A stretch of DNA of 64,000 nucleotides. Source: Balaenoptera acutorostrata. Its lineage: Eukaryota; Chordata; Mammalia; Artiodactyla; Balaenopteridae. How positions within the stretch are numbered: the stretch's first letter is position 1; every line of letters starts with the position of its first letter. Positions 47,497 to 59,810 of this stretch are shown one piece after another. Below the pieces are notes generated by a model. It worked only from the letters and a program-made list of their open reading frames with translations. It was not told where the DNA came from and made no database searches. The position numbers were made by a program, and so were the translations under genes. Location: the NCBI RefSeq assembly GCF_949987535.1, contig NW_026646029.1:1364001-1428000 (forward strand), in the 5' to 3' direction.

Positions 47497-49255
47497 TCAT
47501 TTGAAACCCTTGTTTTATGCATCTCCCCACCTCACCTTTCCCGTTCAGCAGCCATAGTGTGTTTTCTGAACGTGTGACTCTGTTCTGTTTTGTAATTCAG
47601 TTCAAGTGTAGCGGTTTTTACATTCCCTCTATAAGTGATATCTTATGATAAGTGTCTTTTTCTGTGTGACTTATTTCACTTAGAATCGCCGTACCTAAAT
47701 CCACTCATCGTGGTGCTACAAGCCTTATGACGTGGATTTCATGGCTGCGTGATATTCCATTGTACATGAGGACCACAACTTCGTTATCCACTCTTTTCTT
47801 TCCTAGGATATTTAAGGTGTAATGAAGTGGGAGTTCTTGTCAACAGAGCAGCCCTAAACTTTGGGGTGCCTGTGTCTTGCTGATTTTTCGTTTTCCCAAT
47901 TTATACGCCCATGAGTGGAAGTGCCCTATGCTCTCCAAGCTGTGTTTTTTAGATGTTTCAGGACACACCGTACACTTCTCCAGAGTGGCTGTTGGCAATT
48001 TACATCCCGCCCATCAGCGTAGCAAGGCTCCCATTTCTCCATGGCCGGTCCTGCATTTCTGGTTTGGACACTTTTTTCCGCATGGCCCTTTTGCCCGCTG
48101 GGAAGCGAGACTTCTTTGGAGCGCTGATTTGCCTTTCCAGGTTGCTTGGTTGGCCAAAAAGGGCGTATGCGTTTTTTCCTGAATATATTCAGGAAAAACG
48201 CCTACGCCCTTTTTGGCCAAGGGCATCATTGTCCCCGTTTTGCCGCTTTTCATGTGCTTTCAAGGCGATTCGAATCTACCTCCTGAAATCTGTTTCCTGC
48301 AATTCTGCCTTGCTTTCAAAGCCTCTTCGTTGCCTTCCCTCAATATATTTGTGGACGACAGTTATCATTTCTAACTCTGCAGGTTTGTGAATTGCAGTGC
48401 CCCTGAGCTCCATTTTTCCAGTCGCTTTTTTGGGAGCTGGCCGCAAAAGTGCAGGATTGCTTCAGGCCCTCTTCTGGTTCTGGGGGGCAGGCTGAGCTTG
48501 TGGTTAATTCTTCTTCCTGATGGGAAAATAGAGTGACCTGTGCCTGTCCCAACCCCTAGAGCTAGTCTCTCATTGGTTCCCCCTCTTCCCGTTCATCCTC
48601 AGGACAAATTGCAACCTGTACGGAATAGGAGGTTAAAGGTGCTGATTCTCCAAGGAGGGAGCTTGCTAGTAAAGCGGCCTGAATGGCGAACCCGAGCACA
48701 AGGAGATGCGAAATGAGGTGCGTTTTAGAAACCTTTCCCGATCACACGGTGTACCATCTTCTGGGTTTCTCATGCATGTTTTCGATGTAGGAAGATGCCC
48801 TTGAACCTGGAGATTTGGGACCCATGGGATGGCTACCACCCAGTATTACTTTAAAGGGTCTGCGTTTGCTCACCCAACCTCACCAAACATCTCAGCCCCA
48901 AGAGTGTCCACCCTTATGTCTCAATCAGCTGTGGGTCTAGATATGGTCAATCCAGGTGGCATCACAGCCCCTGAACGAATTTCCTAAGAATTTCTCTCTT
49001 TTTCACTGTCTTTGTTTCACGGGTTTTTAAAAGTAATTGATTTTTATAATGGGGTTTAGCTGCTTTTCACTGCTGTGTGTATGCCGCTTTACACCCACTT
49101 GACTCACTTACAGAGAGATGGCAATACATAGGTTTTAAGATTCTTACTAGTCAGATATATTCTTGGGCGGTGAATAGGGGGTGTTGAGTGCAGTTCACTG
49201 AGCAAGGAGTAGGTCTTGTCTATTACATACTGGGTTTATGGAACGGTATCTGAGC
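47497..49255 (+). repeat. Satellite monomer 28 (A2 head, B1 tail, duplicate of 25)
   Basis: 1,759 bp. I saw no difference from monomer 25. The family switch lies at 48555-48661 and the palindrome at 48150-48220. Confidence 0.95.
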
Positions 49256-51015
49256 TCATTTGAAACCCTTGCTTTATGCATCACCCCACCTCACCTTTCC
49301 CGTTAAGCAGCCATAGTGTGTTTTCTAAACGTGTGACTCTGTTCTGTTTTGTAATTCAGTTCAAGTGTAGTGGTTTTTACATTCCCTCTATAAGTGATAT
49401 CTTAGGATAAGTGTCGTTTTCTGTGTGACTTATTTCACTTAGAATCGTCGTACCTAAATCCACTCATCATGCTGCTACTAGCCTTATGACGTAGATTTCA
49501 TGGCTGAGTGATATTCCATTGTACATAAGGACCACAACTTCTTTACCCATTTTTCTCTTTCCTGGGATATTTAAGGTGGAACGACGTGGAGGTTCTTGTC
49601 AACAGAGCAGCCCTAAACTTTGGGGTGCCTGTGTCTTCCTGATTTTGAGTTTTCCCAATTTCTACGCCCATGAGTGGAAGTGCCCTATGCTCTCTAAGCT
49701 GAGTTTTTTAGATGTTTCAGGACACACCGTCCACTTCTCCAGAGTGGCTGTTGGCAATTTACATCCCGCCCATCAGCGTAGCAAGGCTCCCGTTTCTCCA
49801 TGGCCTGTCCTGCATTTCTGGTTTTGACCCTTTATTCAGCATGGCCCTTTTGACCGATGGGAAGCGAGACTTCTTTGTAGCGCTGATTTGCCTTTCCAGG
49901 TTGCTTGGTTGGCCAAAAAGGGCGTATGCGTTTTTTCCTGAATATATTCAGGAAAAAACGCATACGCCCTTTTTGGCCAAGGGCATCATTGTCGAGGTTT
50001 TGCTGCTTTTCCTGTGCTTTAAAGGCGATTCGAATCTACCTCCTGAAATCAGTTTCCTGCAATTCTGCCTTGCTTTCAAATCCTCTTCGTTGCCTTCCCT
50101 CAATATATTTGTGGACGAGAGTTATCATTTATAACTCTGCAGGTTTGTGAATTGCAGTGCCCCTGAGCTCCATTTTTCAGCTCGCTTTCTTGGGAGCTGG
50201 CCGCAAAAGCGCAGGATTGCTTCGGGCCCTATTCTGGTTCCGGGTGGCAGGCTGAGCCTGTGGTTAATTCTTCTTCCTGATGGGAAAATAGAGTGAGCTG
50301 TGCCTGTCCCAACACCTAGAGCTAGTCTCTCATTGGTTCCCCCTCTTCCCGTTCATCCTCAGGACAAATTGCAACCTGTACGGAACAGGAGGTTAAAGGT
50401 GCTGATTCTCCAAGGAGGGAGCTTGCTAGTAAAGCGGCCTGAATGGCGAACCCGAGCACAAGGAAATGCGAAATGAGGTGCGTTTTAGAAACCTTTCCCG
50501 ATCACACGGCGTACCATCTTCTGGGTTTCTCATGCCTGTTTTCGAGGTAGGAAGATGCCCTTGAACCTGGAGATTTGGGACCCATGGAATGGCTACCACG
50601 CAGTATTACTTTAAAGGGTCTGCGTTTGCTCACCCAACCTCACCAAACCTCTCAGCCCCAAGAGTGTCCACCCTTAGGTCTCAATCAGCTGTGGGTCTAG
50701 ATATGGAAAATCCAGGTGGCATCACAGCCCCTGAACGAATTTCCTAAGAATTTCTCTCTCTTTCACTGTCTTTGTTTCACGGGTTTTTAAAAGTAATTGA
50801 TTTTTATAATGGGGTTTAGCTGCTTTTCACTGCTGTGTTAATGCTGCTTTACACCCACTAGACTCACTTACAGAGAGATTGCAATACATAGGTTTTAAGA
50901 TTATTACTAGTCAGATATATTCTTGGGCGGTGAATAGGGGGTGTTGAGTCCAGTTCACTGAGCAAGGAGTAGGTCTTATCTATTACATATTGGGTTTATT
51001 GAACGGTATCTGAGC
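49256..51015 (+). repeat. Satellite monomer 29 (B2)
   Basis: 1,760 bp. The beginning is B1-like ('gacgtagattt', 'ggaacgacgtgg'). The middle is B2 with the private 'gaaatcagtttcctg' shared with 26, and the B2 end is complete ('atatggaaaatcc', 'ccactagactc', 'tattgaacgg'). The perfect palindrome is at 49909-49980. Confidence 0.95.
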
Positions 51016-52773
51016 TCATTTGAAACCCTTGCTTTATGCATCACCCCACCTCACCTTTCCCGTTAAGCAGCCATTGTGTTTCCTAAACGGGTGACTCTGT
51101 TCTGTTTTGTAATTTAGTTCAAGTGTAGCGCTTTTTACATTCCCTGTATAAGTGATATCTTAGGATAAGTGTCTTTTTCTGTGTGACTTATTTCACTTAG
51201 AATCGTCATACCTAAATCCACTCATCATGCTGCTACTAGCCTTATGACGTTGATTTCATGGCTGAGTGATATTCCATTGTACATAAGGACCACAACTTCT
51301 TTACCCATTTTTCTCTTTCCTGGGATATTTAAGGTGGAACGAAGTGGAGGTTCTTGTCAACAGAGCAGCCCTAAACTTTGGGGTGCCTGTGTCTTGCTGA
51401 TATTGAGTTTTCCCAATTTCTACGCCCATGAGTGGAAGTGCCCTATGCTCTCTAAGCTGAGTTTTTTAGATGTTTCAGGACACACCGTCCACTTCTCCAG
51501 AGTGGCTGTTGGCAATTTACATCCCGCCCATCAGCGTAGCAAGGCTCCCGTTCCTCCATGGCCTGTACTGCATTTCTGGTTTTGACACTTTATTCAGCAT
51601 GGCCCTATTGACCGATGGGAAGCGAGACTTCTTTGTAGCGCTGATTTGCCTTTCCAGGTTGCTTGGTTGGCCAAAAAGGGCGTATGCGTTTTTTCCTGAA
51701 TATATTCAGGAAAAGACGCATACGCCCTTTTTGGCCAAGGGCATCATTGTCGAGGTTTTGCCGCTTTTCCTGTGCTTTAAAGGCGATTCGAATCTACCTC
51801 CTGAAATCTGTTTCCTGCAATTCTGCCTTGCTTTCATATCCTCTTCGTTGCCTTCCCTCAATATATTTGTGGACGAGACTTATCATTTATAACTCTGCAG
51901 GTTTGTGAATTGCAGTGCCCCTGAGCTCCATTTTTCAGCTCGCTTTCTTGGGAGCTGGCCGCAAAAGCGCAGGATTGCTTCGGGCCCTATTCTGGTTCCG
52001 GGCGGCAGGCTGAGCCTGTGGTTAATTCTTCTTCCTGATGGGAAAATAGAGTGAGCTGTGCCTGTCCCAACACCTAGAGCTAGTCTCTCATTGGTTCCCC
52101 CTCTTCCCGTTCATCCTCAGGACAAATTGCAACCTGTACGGAACAGGAGCTTAAAGGTGCTGATTCTCCAAGGAGGGAGATGGCTAGTAAAGCGGCTGGA
52201 ATGGCGAACCCGAGCACAAGGAGATGAGAAATGAGGTGCGTTTTAGAAACCTTTCCCGATCACACGGTGTACCATCTTCTGGGTTTCTCATGCATGTTTT
52301 CGACGTAGGAAGATGCCCTTGAACCTGGAGATTTGGGACCCTTGGGATGGGTACCATGCAGTATTACTTTAAAGGGTCTGCGTTGGCTCACGCAACCTCA
52401 CCAAAACTCTCAGCCCCAAGAGTGTCCACCCTTATGTCTCAATCAGCTGTGGGTCTAGATATGGTCAATCCAGGTTGCATCACAGCCCCTGAACGAATTT
52501 TGTAAAAATTTCTCTCTCTTTCACTGTCTTTGTTTCACGGGTTTTGAAAAGTAATTTCTTTTTATAATGGGGTTTAGCTGCTTTTCACGGCTCTGTTTAG
52601 GCCGCTTTACACCCCCTTGACTCACTTACAGAGAGATATCAATACATAGGTTTGAAGATTCTTACTAGTCAGATATATTCTTGTTCGGTGAATAGGGGGT
52701 GTTGAGGCCAGTTCACTGAGCAAGGAGTAGGTCTTGTCTACTATATATTGGGTTTATGGAACGGTATCTGAGC
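51016..52773 (+). repeat. Satellite monomer 30 (B3 head, family A tail)
   Basis: 1,758 bp, the counterpart of monomer 23 with the same 2-bp loss and the same switch interval (52073-52149). It reads 'gctgatattgag' and 'gaacgaatttt', so its A tail is the ancestral state where monomers 23 and 26 share 'gaacgagtttt'. The B3-type palindrome is at 51667-51738. Confidence 0.95.
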
Positions 52774-54532
52774 TAATTTGAAACCCTTGTTTTATGCATC
52801 TCCCCACCTCACCTTTCCCTTTCAGCAGCCATAGTGTGTTTTCTGAACGTGTGACTCTGTTCTGTTTTGTAATTCAGTTCAAGTGTAGCGGTTTTTACAT
52901 TCCCTCTATAAGTGATATCTTATGATAAGAGTCTTTTTCTGTGTGACTTATTTCACTTAGAATCGTCGTACCTAAATCCACTCATCGTGCTACTACTAGC
53001 CTTATGACGTGGATTTCATGGCTGAGTGATATTCCATTGTACATGAGGACCACAACTTCGTTATCCACTTTTCTCTTTCCTAGGATATTTAAGGTGTAAT
53101 GAAGTGGGGGTTCTTGTCAACAGAGCAGCCCTAAACTTTGGGGTGCCTGTGTCTTGCTGATTTTTAGTTTTCCCAATTTATACGCCCATGATTGGAAGTG
53201 CCCTATGCTCTCCAAGCTGTGTTTTTTAGATGTTTCAGAACACACCGTACACTTCTCCAGAGTGGCTGTTGGCAATTTACATCCCGCCCATCAGCGTAGC
53301 AAGGCTCCCATTTCTCCATGGCCGGTCCTGCATTTCTGGTTTGGACACTTTTTTCCGCATGGCCCTTTTGCCCGCTGGGAAGCGAGACTTCTTTGGAGCG
53401 CTGATTTGCCTTTCCAGGTTGCTTGGTTGGCCAAAAGGGCGTATGTGTTTTTTCCTGAATATATTCAGGAAAAAACCCATACGCCCTTTTTGGCCAAGGG
53501 CATCATTGTCCCCGTTTTGCCGCTTTTCCTGTGCTTTCAAGGCGATTCGAATCTACCTCCTGAAATCTGTTTCCTGCAATTCTGCCTTGCTTTCAAAGCC
53601 TCTTCGTTGCCTTCCCTCAATATATTTGTGGACGAGAGTTATCATTTATAACTCTGCAGGTTTGTGAATTGCAGTGCCCCTGAGCTCCATTTTTCCAGTC
53701 GCTTTTTTGGGAGCTGGCCGCAAAAGTGCAGGATTGCTTCAGGCCCTCTTCTGGTTCTCGGGGGCAGGCTGAGCTTGTGGTTAATTCTTCTTCCTGATGG
53801 GAAAATAGAGTGACCTGTGCCTGTCCCAACCCCTAGAGCTAGTCTCTCATTGGTTCCCCCTCTTCCCGTTCATCCTCAGGACAAATTGCAACCTGTACGG
53901 AACAGGAGGTTAAAGGTGCTGATTCTCCAAGGAGGGAGATGGCTAGTAAAGCGGCTGGAATGGCGAACCCGAGCACAAGGAGATGAGAAATGAGGTGCGT
54001 TTTAGAAACCTTTCCCGATCACACGGTGTACCATCTTCTGGGTTTCTCATGCATGATTTCGACGTAGGAAGATGCCCTTGAAACTGGAGATTTGGGACCC
54101 ATGGGATGGGTACCATGCAGTATTACTTTAAAGGGTCTGCGTTGGCTCACGCAACCTCACCAAACCTCTCAGCCCCAAGAGTGTCCACCCTTATGTCTCA
54201 ATCAGCTGTGGGTCTAGATATGGTCAATCCAGGTTGCATCACAGCCCCTGAACAAATTTTGTAAGAATTTCTCTCTCTTTCACTGTCTTTGTTTCACGGG
54301 TTTTGAAAAGTAATTTCTTTTTATAATGGGGTTTAGCTGTTTTTCACGGCTGTGTTTATGCCCCTTTACACCCCCTTGACTCACTTACAGAGAGATATCA
54401 ATACATAGGTTTGAAGATTCTTACTAGTCAGATATATTCTTGTGCGGTGAATAGGGGGTGTTGAGGCCAGTTCACTGAGCAAGGAGTAGGTCTTGTCTAC
54501 TACATATTGGGTTTATGGAACGGTATCTGAGC
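52774..54532 (+). repeat. Satellite monomer 31 (A1)
   Basis: 1,759 bp. A1 markers with 'tttccctttcagc', 'catgattggaag', 'ttcagaacacacc', 'gtccccgtttt' and 'cttttcctgtgc'. The palindrome at 53427-53497 is the most degraded copy, with an additional C to T ('gtatgtg'). Confidence 0.95.
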
Positions 54533-56291
54533 TCATTTGAAACCCTTGTTTTATGCATCTCCCCACCTCACCTTTCCCGTTCAGCAGCCATAGTGTGTTT
54601 TCTGAACGTGTGACTCTGTTCTGTTTTGTAATTCAGTTCAAGTGTAGCGGTTTTTACATTCCCTCTATAAGTGATATCTTATGATAAGTGTCTTTTTCTG
54701 TGTGACTTATTTCACTTAGAATCGCCGTACCTAAATCCACTCATCGTGGTGCTACAAGCCTTATGACGTGGATTTCATGGCTGCGTGATATTCCATTGTA
54801 CATGAGGACCACAACTTCGTTATCCACTCTTCTCTTTCCTAGGATATTTAAGGTGTAATGAAGTGGGAGTTCTTGTCAACAGAGCAGCCCTAAACTTTGG
54901 GGTGCCTGTGTCTTGCTGATTTTTCGTTTTCCCAATTTATACGCCCATGAGTGGAAGTGCCCTATGCTCTCCAAGCTGTGTTTTTTAGATGTTTCAGGAC
55001 ACACCGTACACTTCTCCAGAGTGGCTGTTGGCAATTTACATCCCGCCCATCAGCGTAGCAAGGCTCCCATTTCTCCATGGCCGGTCCTGCATTTCTGGTT
55101 TGGACACTTTTTTCCGCATGGCCCTTTTGCCCGCTGGGAAGCGAGACTTCTTTGGAGCGCTGATTTGCCTTTCCAGGTTGCTTGGTTGGCCAAAAAGGGC
55201 GTATGCGTTTTTTCCTGAATATATTCAGGAAAAACGCCTACGCCCTTTTTGGCCAAGGGCATCATTGTCCACGTTTTGCCGCTTTTCATGTGCTTTCAAG
55301 GCGATTCGAATCTACCTCCTGAAATCTGTTTCCTGCAATTCTGCCTTGCTTTCAAAGCCTCTTCGTTGCCTTCCCTCAATATATTTGTGGACGAGAGTTA
55401 TCATTTATAACTCTGCAGGTTTGTGAATTGCAGTGCCCCTGAGCTCCATTTTTCCAGTCGCTTTTTTGGGAGCTGGCCGCAAAAGTGCAGGATTGCTTCA
55501 GGCCCTCTTCTGGTTCTCGGGGGCAGGCTGAGCTTGTGGTTAATTCTTCTTCCTGATGGGAAAATAGAGTGACCTGTGCCTGTCCCAACCCCTAGAGCTA
55601 GTCTCTCATTGGTTCCCCCTCTTCCCGTTCATCCTCAGGACAAATTGCAACCTGTACGGAACAGGAGGTTAAAGGTGCTGATTCTCCAAGGAGGGAGATG
55701 GCTAGTAAAGCGGCTGGAATGGCGAACCCGAGCACAAGGAGATGAGAAATGAGGTGCGTTTTAGAAACCTTTCCCGATCACACGGTGTACCATCTTCTGG
55801 GTTTCTCATGCATGATTTCGACGTAGGAAGATGCCCTTGAAACTGGAGATTTGGGACCCATGGGATGGGTACCATGCAGTATTACTTTAAAGGGTCTGCG
55901 TTGGCTCACGCAACCTCACCAAACCTCTCAGCCCCAAGAGTGTCCACCCTTATGTCTCAATCAGCTGTGGGTCTAGATATGGTCAATCCAGGTTGCATCA
56001 CAGCCCCTGAACAAATTTTGTAAGAATTTCTCTCTCTTTCACTGTCTTTGTTTCACGGGTTTTGAAAAGTAATTTCTTTTTATAATGGGGTTTAGCTGTT
56101 TTTCACGGCTGTGTTTATGCCCCTTTACACCCCCTTGACTCACTTACAGAGAGATATCAATACATAGGTTTGAAGATTCTTACTAGTCAGATATATTCTT
56201 GTGCGGTGAATAGGGGGTGTTGAGGCCAGTTCACTGAGCAAGGAGTAGGTCTTGTCTACTACATATTGGGTTTATGGAACGGTATCTGAGC
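54533..56291 (+). repeat. Satellite monomer 32 (A2 head, A1 tail; one-monomer duplication hybrid)
   Basis: 1,759 bp. The head is as in monomer 33 ('cgtggtgctacaagcc', 'ggctgcgtgata', palindrome 55186-55256 with 'acgcctacg'). The tail is as in monomer 31 ('tttataactc', 'ggttctcgggggc', 'catgatttcgacg', 'gaacaaatttt'). Confidence 0.95.
55289..55394. other. Unequal-crossover junction interval inside monomer 32
   Basis: The base at 55288 ('cttttcatg') still follows monomer 33; the base at 55395 ('gacgagag', not 'gacgacag') follows monomer 31. The junction therefore lies within 106 bp, starting 33 bp after the palindrome ends. It is in nearly the same monomer position as the junction in monomer 15. 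Confidence 0.75.
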
Positions 56292-58050
56292 TCATTTGAA
56301 ACCCTTGTTTTATGCATCTCCCCACCTCACCTTTCCCGTTCAGCAGCCATAGTGTGTTTTCTGAACGTGTGACTCTGTTCTGTTTTGTAATTCAGTTCAA
56401 GTGTAGCGGTTTTTACATTCCCTCTATAAGTGATATCTTATGATAAGTGTCTTTTTCTGTGTGACTTATTTCACTTAGAATCGCCGTACCTAAATCCACT
56501 CATCGTGGTGCTACAAGCCTTATGACGTGGATTTCATGGCTGCGTGATATTCCATTGTACATGAGGACCACAACTTCGTTATCCACTCTTCTCTTTCCTA
56601 GGATATTTAAGGTGTAATGAAGTGGGAGTTCTTGTCAACAGAGCAGCCCTAAACTTTGGGGTGCCTGTGTCTTGCTGATTTTTCGTTTTCCCAATTTATA
56701 CGCCCATGAGTGGAAGTGCCCTATGCTCTCCAAGCTGTGTTTTTTAGATGTTTCAGGACACACCGTACACTTCTCCAGAGTGGCTGTTGGCAATTTACAT
56801 CCCGCCCATCAGCGTAGCAAGGCTCCCATTTCTCCATGGCCGGTCCTGCATTTCTGGTTTGGACACTTTTTTCCGCATGGCCCTTTTGCCCGCTGGGAAG
56901 CGAGACTTCTTTGGAGCGCTGATTTGCCTTTCCAGGTTGCTTGGTTGGCCAAAAAGGGCGTATGCGTTTTTTCCTGAATATATTCAGGAAAAACGCCTAC
57001 GCCCTTTTTGGCCAAGGGCATCATTGTCCACGTTTTGCCGCTTTTCATGTGCTTTCAAGGCGATTCGAATCTACCTCCTGAAATCTGTTTCCTGCAATTC
57101 TGCCTTGCTTTCAAAGCCTCTTCGTTGCCTTCCCTCAATATATTTGTGGACGACAGTTATCATTTCTAACTCTGCAGGTTTGTGAATTGCAGTGCCCCTG
57201 AGCTCCATTTTTCCAGTCGCTTTTTTGGGAGCTGGCTGCAAAAGTGCAGGATTGCTTCAGGCCCTCTTCTGGTTCTGGGGGGCAGGCTGAGCTTGTGGTT
57301 AATTCTTCTTCCTGATGGGAAAATAGAGTGACCTGTGCCTGTCCCAACCCCTAGAGCTAGTCTCTCATTGGTTCCCCCTCTTCCCGTTCATCCTCAGGAC
57401 AAATTGCAACCTGTACGGAATAGGAGGTTAAAGGTGCTGATTCTCCAAGGAGGGAGCTTGCTAGTAAAGCGGCCTGAATGGCGAACCCGAGCACAAGGAG
57501 ATGAGAAATGAGGTGCGTTTTAGAAACCTTTCCCGATCACACGGTGTACCATCTTCTGGGTTTCTCATGCATATTTTCGATGTAGGAAGATGCCCTTGAA
57601 CCTGGAGATTTGGGACCCATGGGATGGCTACCACCCAGTATTACTTTAAAGGGTCTGCGTTTGCTCACCCAACCTCACCAAACATCTCAGCCCCAAGAGT
57701 GTCCACCCTTATGTCTCAATCAGCTGTGGGTCTAGATATGGTCAATCCAGGTGGCATCACAGCCCCTGAACGAATTTCCTAAGAATTTCTCTCTTTTTCA
57801 CTGTCTTTGTTTCACGGGTTTTTAAAAGTAATTGATTTTTATAATGGGGTTTAGCTGCTTTTCACTGCTGTGTGTATGCCGCTTTACACCCACTTGACTC
57901 ACTTACAGAGAGATGGCAATACATAGGTTTTAAGATTCTTACTAGTCAGATATATTCTTGGGCGGTGAATAGGGGGTGTTGAGTGCAGTTCACTGAGCAA
58001 GGAGTAGGTCTTGTCTATTACATACTGGGTTTATGGAACGGTATCTGAGC
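56292..58050 (+). repeat. Satellite monomer 33 (A2 head, B1 tail)
   Basis: 1,759 bp. It has 'gacgacagtt' and 'ggaataggagg', then the switch at 57350-57456 and a B1 tail. Unlike monomers 19, 25 and 28 it keeps the family A form 'gatgagaaatg' at 57500, a short A-like patch inside the B tail. 'catattttcgatg' is private. The palindrome is 56945-57015. Confidence 0.95.
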
Positions 58051-59810
58051 TCATTTGAAACCCTTGCTTTATGCATCACCCCACCTCACCTTTCCCGTTA
58101 AGCAGCCATAGTGTGTTTTCTAAACGTGTGACTCTGTTCTGTTTTGTAATTCAGTTCAAGTGTAGTGGTTTTTACATTCCCTCTATAAGTGATATCTTAG
58201 GATAAGTGTCGTTTTCTGTGTGACTTATTTCACTTAGAATCGTCGTACCTAAATCCACTCATCATGCTGCTACTAGCCTTATGACGTAGATTTCATGGCT
58301 GAGTGATATTCCATTGTACATAAGGACCACAACTTCTTTACCCATTTTTCTCTTTCCTGGGATATTTAAGGTGGAACGACGTGGAGGTTCTTGTCAACAG
58401 AGCAGCCCTAAACTTTGGGGTGCCTGTGTCTTGCTGATTTTGAGTTTTCCCAATTTCTACGCCCATGAGTGGAAGTGCCCTATGCTCTCTAAGCTGAGTT
58501 TTTTAGATGTTTCAGGACACACCGTCCACTTCTCCAGAGTGGCTGTTGGCAATTTACATCCCGCCCATCAGCGTAGCAAGGCTCCCGTTCCTCCATGGCC
58601 TGTACTGCATTTCTGGTTTTGACACTTTATTCAGCATGGCCCTATTGACCGATGGGAAGCGAGACTTCTTTGTAGCGCTGATTTGCCTTTCCAGGTTGCT
58701 TGGTTGGCCAAAAAGGGCGTATGCGTTTTTTCCTGAATATATTCAGGAAAAGACGCATACGCCCTTTTTGGCCAAGGGCATCATTGTCGAGGTTTTGCCG
58801 CTTTTCCTGTGCTTTAAAGGCGATTCGAATCTACCTCCTGAAATCTGTTTCCTGCAATTCTGCCTTGCTTTCATATCCTCTTCGTTGCCTTCCCTCAATA
58901 TATTTGTGGACGAGACTTATCATTTATAACTCTGCAGGTTTGTGAATTGCAGTGCCCCTGAGCTCCATTTTTCAGCTCGCTTTCTTGGGAGCTGGCCGCA
59001 AAAGCGCAGGATTGCTTCGGGCCCTATTCTGGTTCCGGGCGGCAGGCTGAGCCTGTGGTTAATTCTTCTTCCTGATGGGAAAATAGAGTGAGCTGTGCCT
59101 GTCCCAACACCTAGAGCTAGTCTCTCATTGGTTCCCCCTCTTCCCGTTCATCCTCAGGACAAATTGCAACCTGTACAGAACAGGAGGTTAAAGGTGCTGA
59201 TTCTCCAAGGAGGGAGCTTGCTAGTAAAGCGGCCTGAATGGCGAACCCGAGCACAAGGAGATGCGAAATGAGGTGCGTTTTAGAAACCTTTCCCGATCAC
59301 ACGGTGTACCATCTTCTGGGTTTCTCATGCCTGTTTTCGAGGTAGGAAGATGCCCTTGAACCTGGAGATTTGGGACCCATGGAATGGCTACCACGCAGTA
59401 TTACTTTAAAGGGTCTGCGTTTGCTCACCCAACCTCACCAAACCTCTCAGCCCCAAGAGTGTCCACCCTTAGGTCTCAATCAGCTGTGGGTCTAGATATG
59501 GAAAATCCAGGTGGCATCACAGCCCCTGAACGAATTTCCTAAGAATTTCTCTCTCTTTCACTGTCTTTGTTTCACGGGTTTTTAAAAGTAATTGATTTTT
59601 ATAATGGGGTTTAGCTGCTTTTCACTGCTGTGTTAATGCTGCTTTACACCCACTAGACTCACTTACAGAGAGATTGCAATACATAGGTTTTAAGATTATT
59701 ACTAGTCAGATATATTCTTGGGCGGTGAATAGGGGGTGTTGAGTCCAGTTCACTGAGCAAGGAGTAGGTCTTATCTATTACATATTGGGTTTATTGAACG
59801 GTATCTGAGC
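58051..59810 (+). repeat. Satellite monomer 34 (family B mosaic)
   Basis: 1,760 bp. The start is B1 ('gacgtagattt', 'ggaacgacgtgg'). The middle is B3 ('cttgctgattttgag', palindrome 58704-58775 with A to G, 'ctttcatatcc'). Then come B1 ('tgtacagaac', 'acggtgtacc') and finally B2/B3 ('catgcctgttttcgagg', 'atatggaaaatcc'). Confidence 0.95.

Larger units (their letters stand above)
45429..50706 (+). repeat. Tandem duplication, right copy (5,278 bp)
   Basis: This covers the end of monomer 26, monomers 27 and 28, and most of 29. It diverges from the left copy exactly at 50707, where monomer 29 reads 'atatggaaaatcc' and continues as B2 in place of switching to A. Confidence 0.85.

Noticed and set aside
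53154..53667. Longer 145- and 165-codon ORFs in some monomers as selected coding variants
   Set aside because: They arise when a 1-bp A-tract loss in the palindrome fuses two short frames. The same event occurs independently in several subtypes without other signs of coding constraint.
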